This document shows positions 25,071 through 34,501 of a stretch of DNA of 64,000 bases, piece after piece. The notes beneath the pieces were generated by a model. That model saw nothing but the letters and a program-made list of their open reading frames with translations. It had not been told where the DNA came from and did not search any database. A program made the translations under genes and the position numbers. Position 1 is the first letter of the stretch. Each line of letters starts with the position of its first letter. Source of the DNA: Erythrobacter neustonensis (GTDB taxonomy: Bacteria; Pseudomonadota; Alphaproteobacteria; Sphingomonadales; Sphingomonadaceae); NCBI RefSeq assembly GCF_001663175.1, contig NZ_CP016033.1, forward strand, positions 1,302,001 through 1,366,000, written 5' to 3'.

Positions 25071-27215
25071 ATGTCGAGAAGGGGTGAGCAGTTGCAAAAC
25101 AAGAGCGCGCGCGCGCAAAGCCGGTCGGCAGGCGGGCGTTCGGGGGGGCAGGGTGGCGGTGAGCCGTCAGCGCCCTCGCGCGGGCGCCGCTGGTTGAAGC
25201 GGGTGATCGTGTGGAGCGCCGCGCTGCTGGCGCTGGCGCTGGTGTTCCTCGGCTTTGCGGTTGCATTTGCCGCCTCGTCGCTCCCCGATTACGCCACGCT
25301 GAAGGCGACGCAGCCCGGACAGACCATCGTGATCCGGGCCCGTGACGGGCGCGAGCTGGTCGAAGTCGGGCCGAGCTTCGGCGAATGGATGCGCTACGGC
25401 GACATTCCCGACACCATGACCAACGCGATGATCGCGGTGGAAGACAAGCGGTTCCGCTCGCACTGGGGTGTCGATCCCGTCCGGATGACCGGCGCGCTGG
25501 TCGAAGGCGTCACCGGCAGCCGCGCACGCGTTGGCGGCACGTCGACCATCACCCAGCAGCTGGCGCGCAACCTGTTCCTCAACAACAACCGTTCGCTCGA
25601 CCGCAAGGCGCGCGAGGCGGTCTTGGCGCTGGCGCTCGAATGGAAATTCTCGAAGGAGCAGATCCTCGAGCTCTATCTCAACAAGGTCTATTTCGGCGGG
25701 GGCGCGTACGGGATCGATTCCGCCGCGCGCAAGTTCTTCAGCCACCCCGCGAGCGAGCTCAGCGTCGGCGAAGCGGCGATCATCGCGGGGCTGGTCAAGG
25801 CGCCCAGCTCCTATTCGCCGACCGCCGACGTCCAGGCCGCGGTCGACCGTGCGCAGGTGGTGCTCGGGCTGATGCGCGAACAAGGTTACATCACCGCGGA
25901 CGAAGCGCAGGTCGATGTCAGCGCGGTGCAGCTCAAGCAGCAGGACGGGCAGAATTCAGTGCGCTATTTCACCGACTGGGTGCTGCCGCAGCTCGATATC
26001 ATCCTGCCCGAAACCTACGAACCGATCGAGGTGTGGACGACGCTCGATGTCGGGATGCAGCGTGCGGCCACCGCCGCGATCGAGGCCAATACGCCGGGCG
26101 GCGCGCAAGGCGCGCTGGTCAGCCTCGACCGCGACGGCGCAATCCTCGCGATGGTCGGCGGCACCGATTATGTCGCCAGCAACTACAACCGCGCGACATC
26201 CGCGCTGCGGCAGCCGGGTTCGGCGTGGAAGCTGTTCGTCTATCTCGCCGCGCTCGAAGCGGGTTACACGCCCGAAGACAAGGTGGTTGATACCCCGGTC
26301 ACGATCGATGGCTGGAGCCCGCGCAATTCGAACGGGCGCAATGTCGGCGAAACATCCTTGCGCACCGCCTTTGCCTATTCGATCAACACCGTCGCAGCGC
26401 AGCTCGGCAACGAAGTCGGCTTCGGCACGGTGGCGTCGATGGCGCGGCGGTTCGGGATCAATTCGAAGATCAACACCAACCCCTCGATGGTGCTGGGATC
26501 ATCCGAGATGCGCGTGATCGAGATGACGCAGGCCTTTGCCGGGGTTGCCGCGCGCGGAACGCCGCTGACGCCCTATGGCATCACCAAGGTGACCGGCGCG
26601 AGCGGCGAAGTGCTCTATCGCCGCGAAGCGCCGCGTCCGTTGCCGGGGCTGCCCGATCACGTCGTCGCCGGAATCACCGATCTGCTGCAGGCCGCGGTCC
26701 AGACCGGGACCGGGCGCGCGGCAGATATCGGGCGCCCGGTGGCCGGCAAGACCGGCACCACCTCGTCGAACAAGGACGGCTGGTTCATCGGCTTCTCGTC
26801 CGGCGTCACCACCGGGGTGTGGATGGGCCGCGACGATGCGAAGGCGGTGCCGGGCCTTCAGGGCGGGCGTGCGCCTGCGCAGGCCTTCGCCGCCTATATG
26901 CGCTATGCGGTGAAGGATCGCCCGGTCGAACAGTTCGACACCACGCTGAACCTGCCCGAATGGCAGCTCGAGCCTGACGAGGAGGCGATGTTCGGCGAGC
27001 CCGAGGACTATTACTACATCGACGAGCAGGGCAACATGGTCGAGCCCGGACGGCGCGACCCCGACCAGGCCCTGCCCGAACCCGAGGACCCGGCTGCGGC
27101 AAGCGACGATTTCCTCGAAGAGGCCACCGGAGGAGCGCTGCCGCAGAACCAGCGGCCACAGCGCGAATATCGTAAGGCCCCGCCGCTGCCTGCCTTGCGA
27201 CCACCCGAATATTGA
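25071..27215 (+). CDS. Class A penicillin-binding protein (PBP1-type transglycosylase/transpeptidase)
   Basis: A 714-residue bifunctional peptidoglycan synthase. A basic cytoplasmic tail (1-43) precedes one membrane helix (about 44-68), then a GT51 glycosyltransferase domain with catalytic Glu in VEDKRFRSHWG (about 124) and GGTSTITQQLARN. The transpeptidase domain has SAWK (Ser 384, Lys 387), SIN (437-439) and KTG (560-562). The tail after about 650 is acidic and Pro-rich. The start was taken at 25071 (ATG TCG AGA). The gene is followed by a strong bidirectional terminator. Confidence 0.93.
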   Translation: MSRRGEQLQNKSARAQSRSAGGRSGGQGGGEPSAPSRGRRWLKRVIVWSAALLALALVFLGFAVAFAASSLPDYATLKATQPGQTIVIRARDGRELVEVGPSFGEWMRYGDIPDTMTNAMIAVEDKRFRSHWGVDPVRMTGALVEGVTGSRARVGGTSTITQQLARNLFLNNNRSLDRKAREAVLALALEWKFSKEQILELYLNKVYFGGGAYGIDSAARKFFSHPASELSVGEAAIIAGLVKAPSSYSPTADVQAAVDRAQVVLGLMREQGYITADEAQVDVSAVQLKQQDGQNSVRYFTDWVLPQLDIILPETYEPIEVWTTLDVGMQRAATAAIEANTPGGAQGALVSLDRDGAILAMVGGTDYVASNYNRATSALRQPGSAWKLFVYLAALEAGYTPEDKVVDTPVTIDGWSPRNSNGRNVGETSLRTAFAYSINTVAAQLGNEVGFGTVASMARRFGINSKINTNPSMVLGSSEMRVIEMTQAFAGVAARGTPLTPYGITKVTGASGEVLYRREAPRPLPGLPDHVVAGITDLLQAAVQTGTGRAADIGRPVAGKTGTTSSNKDGWFIGFSSGVTTGVWMGRDDAKAVPGLQGGRAPAQAFAAYMRYAVKDRPVEQFDTTLNLPEWQLEPDEEAMFGEPEDYYYIDEQGNMVEPGRRDPDQALPEPEDPAAASDDFLEEATGGALPQNQRPQREYRKAPPLPALRPPEY

Positions 27216-27255
27216 GCCGCAGGTGAGCGGCAAGGCTGCTGCTGAAAGCGACCAT

Positions 27256-27293
27256 AAAAAAACGGCGCCGGGGTTGCTCCCGGCGCCGTTTTT
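27256..27293. terminator. Bidirectional intrinsic terminator
   Basis: A-run, GC-rich stem (CGGCGCCGGG / CCCGGCGCCG) and T-run are arranged symmetrically, so it can end the PBP transcript from the left and the hflK-hflC-degP transcript from the right. It sits exactly between the two converging stops. Confidence 0.9.
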
Positions 27294-27316
27294 AATCGAT
27301 CATATGCCCGAGGCGA

Positions 27317-28870
27317 TCAGGAACGCAGGCGAACCGCGATGAAGGCCGGCGGCGTGTTGCGGCGCTGCACCCGCAGCAGGATTGCCTCGCGCCGTTCGTT
27401 CGATGCCGCGGTGACCTGTGCCAGAAGCGCCTCGACCGAAGCGGTGGGCTGGTAATTGGCCGACAGAATGATGTCCCCGCGCCGCAGACCCTTGGCAGCG
27501 GCGTCGCCGTTGGGATCGACCGCGGCGATCACCACGCCCTTGGTTTCGACCGGCACGCCGAGCGAACGCGCGATATCCGCGCTCATCGGCATGACCTGCA
27601 TCCCGAGCTTCTGCTCGATCGTCTGGTCCGACGTGCCCGGCGCCATCGGCTGCTCGGCATCGGGATCGAAGTTCTGCACCTGCGCCTGCAATTCCTGCTC
27701 GCTCGGGCGCTTGCCCAGCGTGACATTGATCGCAAGCCGCTTGCCTTCGCGCAGCACCTCCACCGGCACGGTGGTGCCGGGTTGCAGGTTGGCGACGAGG
27801 AAGGAGACGGTCTGATCCGCCGTCACGTCCTTGCCGTTGACCTTGGTGAGAATGTCGCCCGAACGCAGGCCCGCGCGCGCGGCGGGGCTGGTTTCCTCGA
27901 CCACCTGCGCCAATTCGCCGCGGCGCTTGGGCAGGCCGAGCGACAGCGCCAGATCCTCGTCGAGCGGCTGCAAGCGGACACCCAGATAGCCGCGCTGGAT
28001 TTCCTGGCCCGCGCGCAGCTTTTCGACGATCGGCGCGGCGATTTCGGCGGGGATCGCAAAGCCGATCCCGACGCTGCCACCCGAAGGCGAGAAGATCGCG
28101 TTATTAATGCCGATCACGTTGCCGCGCATGTCGAACAGCGGGCCGCCCGAATTGCCGCGGTTGATGCTGGCATCGGTCTGGAGGTAGCGGTCATAGGCGC
28201 CGCCCTGTCCGGTATTGCGATAGACCGCCGAGATGATCCCTGCGGTCACCGTGCCGCCAAGCCCGAAGGGATTGCCGATCGCAACCACCCAGTCGCCCAC
28301 GCGCGTGGCTGCCGAATCGCCGAAGCGCACGAAGGGAAAAGTCTTGTTCGAGCGGATCTTGAGCACGGCCAGGTCCGATGCCGCGTCCGATCCGACCACG
28401 TCGGCTTCGTATTCGGTGCCATCGGCCAGCGTGACCGTGATCGATTCAAGCTTCGCGCGGGTGTCGGGCGGGTTGATGACGTGATTGTTGGTCACCACGA
28501 TCCCGTCAGCCGAGATCAGGAAGCCCGAACCCAGCGACTGCGCCTCGCGGGTCTGCGGCTGGGCGTTGTTGCCGCCTTGCGCGTTGCCCTGACGGCGGTT
28601 GAACAATTCGGCAAAGGGCGTGCCGGCAAAGGGGTTGTTCTGCACTTCGACCCGCTGACGGGTGGCGATGTTGACCACGGCAGGCTGGAGCTGCGCGGTG
28701 AGATCGGCAAAGCTTGCCGGCGCGCCCTGCACGGGCACCACGCGGTTCATCACCGCGCCATCGTTCTGCGCCACCTGCGCGCCGAGCGGCGAGCCGGTGA
28801 TCAGCGAGATCGCAGCACCGCCCACCAGCAGCGCACTCGAGAGTCCATACACGTATCGCACGTTGTTCAC
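27317..28870 (-). CDS. degP: Periplasmic Do-family serine protease (DegP/HtrA)
   Basis: A 517-residue periplasmic quality-control protease. It has an N-terminal signal/anchor (about 8-28), then the protease domain with catalytic His 130 (TNNHVI), Asp 166 (SDLAVLKI) and Ser 241 (GNSGGPLF), and two PDZ domains (about 300-390 and 420-515). The GTG start at 28870 is preceded by AAGAGGAC and gives a proper signal sequence; the open frame continues 165 bp upstream but lacks a matching N terminus. It is the last gene of hflK-hflC-degP, a common alphaproteobacterial order. Confidence 0.92.
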   Translation of the reverse strand: MNNVRYVYGLSSALLVGGAAISLITGSPLGAQVAQNDGAVMNRVVPVQGAPASFADLTAQLQPAVVNIATRQRVEVQNNPFAGTPFAELFNRRQGNAQGGNNAQPQTREAQSLGSGFLISADGIVVTNNHVINPPDTRAKLESITVTLADGTEYEADVVGSDAASDLAVLKIRSNKTFPFVRFGDSAATRVGDWVVAIGNPFGLGGTVTAGIISAVYRNTGQGGAYDRYLQTDASINRGNSGGPLFDMRGNVIGINNAIFSPSGGSVGIGFAIPAEIAAPIVEKLRAGQEIQRGYLGVRLQPLDEDLALSLGLPKRRGELAQVVEETSPAARAGLRSGDILTKVNGKDVTADQTVSFLVANLQPGTTVPVEVLREGKRLAINVTLGKRPSEQELQAQVQNFDPDAEQPMAPGTSDQTIEQKLGMQVMPMSADIARSLGVPVETKGVVIAAVDPNGDAAAKGLRRGDIILSANYQPTASVEALLAQVTAASNERREAILLRVQRRNTPPAFIAVRLRS

Positions 28871-29047
28871 GTCCTCTTGGTCCTTATCCTGTGGTGGAAT
28901 GCGCAGGAGGCCTGCGGCGTTCCGAAAAACCCTTTGCGCTGCGGGCCACAAGGCCCGGTCAGCACCCCCCAAATGGCCTTTCCGGGGCTTAACGGCGATT
29001 GAACACACGCCGCACCGGTCGCCCCGGATCGTCACTTGGTCGATGGC

Positions 29048-29893
29048 TCAGCGTTCGCCCTTGAACTGGCGGAAATATTCGCTGTCGTCCGAAAGCACCA
29101 TCGTGCTCTGGCCTTCGCCGGCAAGGAAGGTCTGCCGGTAGCTCTGCATCGCGCGGTAGAAGTCATAGAACTGCGGGTCTTTGCCATAAGCGTCGGCATA
29201 GATCTTGGCGGCCTGCGCGCTGGCTTCGGCCTGGATGATCTGCGCGTCGCGCTGGCCTGCCGCACGGATCGTGGCCGCCTGTTCCTGGCGATCGGTTTCC
29301 ATCCGCGTGAAGGCGGCATCGAGCGGGCTGCCCTCGGGAAGATCGGCCGCCTTGATCCGCACGTCGAGCACCTGCGCGCCATAATTGCGCGCCTGCCGGT
29401 CGAGCGTGGCGGTGATGTTAGTCATCGCGGTGCCGCGTTCTGCGTTGATCAGCGTGGCAAAGGGGATGCGGCCCAGTTCCTGCCGCAGCACCGAGGTGAG
29501 GATCGGCAGCAATTGCGCTTCGAACTGCCGCTCGGTTCCAGCGCGTTCGACCAGCTTGACCGGATCGATGATGCGATAACGCGCATAGGCATCGACCTGA
29601 AGGCGCTGCTGGTCGGCCGAAAGCACCTGTGTGCGCTCCATGTCGATGTCGAGCACGCGGCGGTCGATCATCCGCACCTGTTCGTAGACGGGAATGCGGA
29701 AATTGATCCCCGCACCGGTCTGGCCATAAGGCACTTCGGGCCGGAACTGGTTGAAGGTGCGTACCGGCTTACCGGCAGCGATCACTACCGCCTGATGCGT
29801 TTCGGGCACGATCACCATGCTTGCCAGCAAGGCGGCCGCCACTGCGACGGCACCGATGACGAGGTTGCGCGGATTCTGAAGCACGCGGTTCAT
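29048..29893 (-). CDS. hflC: HflC, SPFH-domain regulator of FtsH
   Basis: A 281-residue membrane protein with one N-terminal helix (about 11-30) and a periplasmic SPFH/band-7 domain (VVIAAGKPVRTFNQF, then VQVLSADQQRLQVDAYARYRI) followed by a coiled-coil region rich in Ala, Glu and Gln (QAEASAQAAKIYADAYG). It forms the HflKC cage around FtsH. ATG at 29893 follows hflK by 4 bp. Confidence 0.94.
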   Translation of the reverse strand: MNRVLQNPRNLVIGAVAVAAALLASMVIVPETHQAVVIAAGKPVRTFNQFRPEVPYGQTGAGINFRIPVYEQVRMIDRRVLDIDMERTQVLSADQQRLQVDAYARYRIIDPVKLVERAGTERQFEAQLLPILTSVLRQELGRIPFATLINAERGTAMTNITATLDRQARNYGAQVLDVRIKAADLPEGSPLDAAFTRMETDRQEQAATIRAAGQRDAQIIQAEASAQAAKIYADAYGKDPQFYDFYRAMQSYRQTFLAGEGQSTMVLSDDSEYFRQFKGER

Positions 29894-29897
29894 GTCC

Positions 29898-31004
29898 TTA
29901 CTGCCCCTGCTGCTGGGTGGGCTGGGCTTCGGCCCGCCGCTTGAGTTCGGGAAGCGGGAGATAAGGCGTGACATTGCCGGATTCGACAATCGTCTTGTCG
30001 GTCTTGGACAGGATCTGCTCCATGGTCTCGTAATAGAGCCGGCGGCGGGTCACTTCGGGCGCCATCCGGTATTCCTCGTAGATGTCGTTGAATTCGCTCG
30101 CATCGCCCTGCGCGCGGGCAAGCACCTGCTGCGCAACCGCGCGCGCGCGGTTGAGGTTGGCATCGGCGTCCTGCTGGGCGCTGGATACGTCCTTGAACGC
30201 TTCTTCCACGCGTGAGGGCGGGTCGACCTTGTTGATTTCGATCCCCTGCACACTGATGCCCGAACGATAGGCATCGAGCCGCGCCTGCATCGCGGCGCGT
30301 ACGTCCTGTTCGACTTCGGCGCGGCCGGCCCCGGTCAGTACCGAGTCCAGATTTTGCCGCGCCACGGCGGCCCGCATCGCGGCCTCGCCGATTTCGAGCA
30401 GGGCATTGCGCGGATCGTTGAGCTGATACTTGTAGAGCGCCAGGTCCGAGATGTTCCAGCGGATGAGATAGGAGAGATCGACCAGGTTCTGGTCGCCCGT
30501 CAGGATCAGTTTTTCGGTCTTGGTGCCGGGCACTTCCTCGAGCCGGACCTGCGTGACGTTTTCCTTTTCAACCATCTGCAGCGGCCAAGGCGCAGTGATC
30601 TGGAGCCCGCTGTCGAGCGTGCCCGAATACTTGCCGCCCATCCAGGTCACCACGGCCTGTTCGCCGGGCTGGATCAGATGGAAGCTGGTGACGCCGACCC
30701 ACAGCAGCGCAACCCCGCCGATGATGAACGGCACCCAGCTTTTGCCGTCGGCGCGTTCGGGCAGGCGGAAACCGGGCCCGCCACCGCCGCCGTTGCCGCC
30801 GGTCCGGCGCGGGCCTTCGGGACCGCGGCCCTTGAAGATGTCCTCGATGCTGGCCGAACGCCGCTTTCCGGGTTCGGCCCCGCTGCCGGGGAGCCAAGGA
30901 TTGCGCGGGCCGCGCGGTTCGTTCCCGCCGCCATCGCTGGATGGTCCGTCTCCCCCCGGCGCTTCGTTGCCGCCCGTGCCGCCCCAGGGGTTCTTGCCGG
31001 CCAT
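29898..31004 (-). CDS. hflK: HflK, SPFH-domain regulator of FtsH
   Basis: A 368-residue partner of HflC. It has a Gly/Pro-rich cytoplasmic N terminus beginning MAGKNPWGGTGG (the typical HflK start), one membrane helix (about 93-113), the SPFH domain (HLIQPGEQAVVTWMGGKYSGTLDSGLQITAPWP) and a coiled coil ending in a Gln-rich tail. Start 31004 is preferred; an in-frame start at 31061 would add 19 residues. It is the first gene of the operon and divergent from apbC. Confidence 0.93.
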   Translation of the reverse strand: MAGKNPWGGTGGNEAPGGDGPSSDGGGNEPRGPRNPWLPGSGAEPGKRRSASIEDIFKGRGPEGPRRTGGNGGGGGPGFRLPERADGKSWVPFIIGGVALLWVGVTSFHLIQPGEQAVVTWMGGKYSGTLDSGLQITAPWPLQMVEKENVTQVRLEEVPGTKTEKLILTGDQNLVDLSYLIRWNISDLALYKYQLNDPRNALLEIGEAAMRAAVARQNLDSVLTGAGRAEVEQDVRAAMQARLDAYRSGISVQGIEINKVDPPSRVEEAFKDVSSAQQDADANLNRARAVAQQVLARAQGDASEFNDIYEEYRMAPEVTRRRLYYETMEQILSKTDKTIVESGNVTPYLPLPELKRRAEAQPTQQQGQ

Positions 31005-31136
31005 AGCGAGGCCCTTGAGACCTGCGCCAAGGCGATATTTCCAGCCATCCGTTCTCTGCATGGCTCATGTATAGGCACGGGTTCCTGCGAAAAACAGGGG
31101 TTCGCTGCGTGAATTTGGTGTTAGAGGCGTGGCGCA

Positions 31137-32144
31137 ATGGACAACCCTTCCGACACCCCGAGCCAAAGCCCCGCTGACGAGGCGCTGATCCGCTCCGCGC
31201 TGACCGCCGAAATCAACCAGCGGCTGCGCTCGGCGCGGATAACCGACGGCCGCGCGGTGATCATCGCCGAAGCCGGCGATCTGTCCGAGGCCGCGCGGGC
31301 CGAGCTTGAGGCGGAGATCGCCGCAAAGCTTGGCGCACTGCCGCAGGTTACCGAAGTGCGCGTCGCCTTGACCGGTGAGCGCCGCCGCCGCCGGCTGATC
31401 GCGGTGGGCAGCGGCAAGGGCGGGGTGGGCAAGTCGACGCTGACCACTAATCTCGCAGTCGCGCTGGCAAAGACGGGCCGCCGGGTGGGCGTGATCGACG
31501 GCGATATCTATGGCCCCTCGCAGCCCAAGCTGCTCAAGACCGAGAACATCAAGCCTGCCGCGACCGCCGACGGGGCAAAGCTGATTGCGATCGACAGTCC
31601 CTATGGAGTAAAAGTCCTGTCGATGGGTCACATCGTTGCGCCGGGCAAGGCGCTGGCATGGCGCGGGCCGATGACGGGCAAGGCGCTGACCCAGCTGATC
31701 GATGCCGACTGGGGCGATACCGAGGTGCTGCTGATCGATCTTCCGCCGGGCACGGGGGACGTGCAATTGTCGATGCTGTCGGCGCACAAGCCCGATGGCG
31801 CGGTACTGGTATCGACCCCGCAGGATCTGGCGCTGATCGATGCCGCGCGCGCTGGGCAATTGTTCGAACAGGGCGATGTGCCGATCATCGGGCTGGTCGA
31901 GAACATGGCGGGATACGCCTGCCCGCATTGCGGCGAGGTAAGCGATCCCTTCGGCAGCGGCGGGGTGGAACGGTTTGCGGGCGCGCTCGACATTCCCTTC
32001 ATGGGCCGGGTGCCGCTGACGCTGGCGACGCGGGTGGCGGGCGACCGGGGCGAGCCGCCCGCTGCGCAGGACGATGACACGGCCGCGCCGTTCCACGGAA
32101 TCGCGCAGAAGCTGGCGCGCTGGCTCGATACCGGGGCGATCTGA
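31137..32144 (+). CDS. apbC: Iron-sulfur cluster carrier ATPase ApbC/Mrp
   Basis: A 335-residue cytosolic P-loop ATPase that transfers Fe-S clusters. It has an N-terminal MIP18/DUF59-like domain (about 15-80), then the deviant Walker A GSGKGGVGKST, the DGDIYGPSQPKLL segment, LLIDLPPGTGDVQLS, and a C-terminal CxxC (CPHCG) that bridges a 4Fe-4S cluster in the dimer. It is divergent from hflK. The molybdenum hydroxylase gene starts 4 bp after its stop, so the two are probably co-transcribed. Confidence 0.93.
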   Translation: MDNPSDTPSQSPADEALIRSALTAEINQRLRSARITDGRAVIIAEAGDLSEAARAELEAEIAAKLGALPQVTEVRVALTGERRRRRLIAVGSGKGGVGKSTLTTNLAVALAKTGRRVGVIDGDIYGPSQPKLLKTENIKPAATADGAKLIAIDSPYGVKVLSMGHIVAPGKALAWRGPMTGKALTQLIDADWGDTEVLLIDLPPGTGDVQLSMLSAHKPDGAVLVSTPQDLALIDAARAGQLFEQGDVPIIGLVENMAGYACPHCGEVSDPFGSGGVERFAGALDIPFMGRVPLTLATRVAGDRGEPPAAQDDDTAAPFHGIAQKLARWLDTGAI

Positions 32145-32148
32145 CCCG

Positions 32149-34422
32149 ATGGCGATCACCCGGCGCGGATTGCTGGCGGGCGGGGCGGCCGGCGGGGGGC
32201 TGGTGGTCGCCTGGTGGCTGATGCCGCGCAGCTATCGTTCGCCGCTGGTGCCCGCGCGCGCCGAACACGTATTCGGTGCATACCTCAAGATCGCCGCCGA
32301 CGGGGTGGTCAGCGTGGCGGTGCCGCAGCTCGAAATGGGGCAGGGGATCACCACACTCCTGCCGCAGATCGTCGCGCACGAACTGGGCGCGGACTGGCGG
32401 CAGATCGCGGTCGAGCCTGCGCCGCTTTCGGGGGCCTATGCCAATATCCCGCTCGCCAAGGCGTGGATGGGTATCTGGGATGCAAGCTTTGCTGGTATCT
32501 CGCGGTCGAGCGACGATCTGCTCGCCTTGCGGTTCGCCCAGCGCCGCCGGTTCAACGCGACCGCAGGCGGCACTTCGCTTGCCGCCTATGAACGCCCCTG
32601 CCGCGAAGCTGCCGCCACCGCGCGCGCGATGCTTGCCCAGGAGGCCGCATCGCGCTGGGGCGTGGCGTGGGAGGCGTGCGAGGTCGAGAACGGGTTGGTG
32701 ACGCATGGCGGCAACCGCGCCAGCTTCGGCGAACTGGCCGAGGCTGCGGCATCGCGCACCCCGCCCGATCCGGCACCGCTGCGACCCGAGCCGATGCGCG
32801 AAAAGCCGCTGCCCGCCGATCTCGATGCCGCCCCCGCCTATCCGCGGATCGATCTGCCCTCCAAGGTCGATGGTTCCTATCGCTTCGCCGGAGACGTGCG
32901 GCTGCCGGGCATGGTCTTCGCCTCGATCCGCCACGGGCCGGTCGACGGCTCGCAGCTGACCGGGTTCGATACCAAGGCCGCTGCCGGAATTCGCGGACTG
33001 GCCGGGATCGTCGAGAGCAAGCGCTGGCTCGCAGTCGCCGCAGACACGTGGTGGAGCGCCGACAGCGCGCTTGCGGCGATGAAACCGCGCTTCGCCACCG
33101 CCGCGCCGGTGAACAGTGCCGATCTGTCCGCGCGGCTCGATGCGGTGCTGACGTCGGGGCAGGCGCACACGATCGCGGAAACCGGATTCGGCGGCGCGGC
33201 CTTGACGCGGGTCGATATCGGGCGGCGTTACGAGGTCGAGGCGGCCTACGCCGCACCTGCCGAAACCGCGACCGCGACCGCGCATTTCGTCGATGGCCGG
33301 CTCGACCTGTGGATCGCCACGCAGGCCCCCGAACAGGCGCGCATCGCGGCGGCGCGGGCGATCGGCATTTCGACCGAAAATGTCGCGCTCTACCCGGTGC
33401 CTGCGGGCGGCAGTTTCGATGCACGGCTCGAACACGACCACGCGATCGAGATCGCGCTGATCGCGCGCGCTCTCGGGCGTCCGGTGCAGCTGACCTGGCC
33501 GCGCCGTGACGAGCTGATCCGCGCCCGCCCGCGTGCGCCGGCATGGATGCTGCTCGGCGCGCAGCTTGCCAAGCGCGGCGACGGCGCGATCGAGGCGATG
33601 CGCGTGCGGATCGCCGCCCCGCCGGCCGCGCGCGAATTCGGCCAGCGATTGTTCGGCAACCTCACCCCCGAAGCCGCGATGCGCGAGACCGCCGGGCAAC
33701 CCGATCCGCTCGCCTGCCAGGGTGCGGTGCCGCCCTATCAAGTGCCGGCGGTGCTGGTCGAGCATGTGCCGGTCGAAATCGGCCTGCCGGTGGGCCGGGT
33801 GCGCGGCAATGCCTATGGCCCCACGATCTTCGCGATCGAAAGCTTCATCGACGAGATCGCCGCCAAGGCCAAGCGCGAGCCGTTCTCGTTCCGGATGGCG
33901 ATGCTGGGGGGCGACGTGCGGCTCGCCGCCTGTCTCCAGCGCGCGGTGCAACTGGCCGGATGGGACGGGGGCGCCGACCAGAGCGGACAGGGGCTTGCCT
34001 GCGCGCGGCTGGGCGATGATCCCGATGCGCCGCGGATCGCCTGTGTCGCCACCGCGCGGCAGGGTGAGGGCGGGGTGCGCGTGGTCGCGCTGTCCGCTGC
34101 GGTCGATATCGGGCGGATCGTCAACCACGACATCGCGCGCCAGCAGATCGAAGGCGGCCTCGTGTTCGGGGTCGGCATCGCGCTGGGCAACCGCGTGGCC
34201 TTGCGCGCCGGCCTGCCCGAGATGGCGGACGACACCGCAATGGGCCTGCCCACGCTCGCCGAATGCCCCGATATGCGGATCGAATTCATCGCCAGCGATG
34301 CCGCCCCCGCCGACCCGGGCGAGCTTGGCGCGGTGGTCGCCCCGCCGGCAATCGCCAATGCACTGTTTTCGGCCACGGGCTTGCGCCTGCGCCGCCTCCC
34401 GCTACTTTCGGACGGCATATGA
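32149..34422 (+). CDS. Molybdenum hydroxylase large subunit, isoquinoline 1-oxidoreductase beta (IorB) type
   Basis: A 757-residue molybdopterin-binding subunit of the xanthine dehydrogenase/IorB superfamily. It starts with a twin-arginine-like signal (MAITRRGLLAGGAAGGGLVV), so it is probably exported. VAVPQLEMGQGITTLLPQIVAHELG is the first MoCo-binding region, and the C-terminal GELGAVVAPPAIANAL carries the expected catalytic Glu. Length is normal. The usual 2Fe-2S small subunit (IorA) and a c-type cytochrome partner are not next to it or elsewhere in the window, so the partner must be encoded elsewhere. Substrate is unknown. Confidence 0.82.
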   Translation: MAITRRGLLAGGAAGGGLVVAWWLMPRSYRSPLVPARAEHVFGAYLKIAADGVVSVAVPQLEMGQGITTLLPQIVAHELGADWRQIAVEPAPLSGAYANIPLAKAWMGIWDASFAGISRSSDDLLALRFAQRRRFNATAGGTSLAAYERPCREAAATARAMLAQEAASRWGVAWEACEVENGLVTHGGNRASFGELAEAAASRTPPDPAPLRPEPMREKPLPADLDAAPAYPRIDLPSKVDGSYRFAGDVRLPGMVFASIRHGPVDGSQLTGFDTKAAAGIRGLAGIVESKRWLAVAADTWWSADSALAAMKPRFATAAPVNSADLSARLDAVLTSGQAHTIAETGFGGAALTRVDIGRRYEVEAAYAAPAETATATAHFVDGRLDLWIATQAPEQARIAAARAIGISTENVALYPVPAGGSFDARLEHDHAIEIALIARALGRPVQLTWPRRDELIRARPRAPAWMLLGAQLAKRGDGAIEAMRVRIAAPPAAREFGQRLFGNLTPEAAMRETAGQPDPLACQGAVPPYQVPAVLVEHVPVEIGLPVGRVRGNAYGPTIFAIESFIDEIAAKAKREPFSFRMAMLGGDVRLAACLQRAVQLAGWDGGADQSGQGLACARLGDDPDAPRIACVATARQGEGGVRVVALSAAVDIGRIVNHDIARQQIEGGLVFGVGIALGNRVALRAGLPEMADDTAMGLPTLAECPDMRIEFIASDAAPADPGELGAVVAPPAIANALFSATGLRLRRLPLLSDGI

Positions 34423-34501
34423 TCCCGACATTTTTGCAACATAATCGCCCGGCTTGTTCCGTGGTGCGGAAACGAAACCGCTGCCAATCGTTAGGCGGGC
34501 T

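Noticed and set aside
31999..34128. A 709-codon open frame on the minus strand
   Set aside because: It is antisense to the molybdenum hydroxylase subunit gene, with low-complexity Arg/Gly/His-rich translation typical of GC-rich shadow frames.
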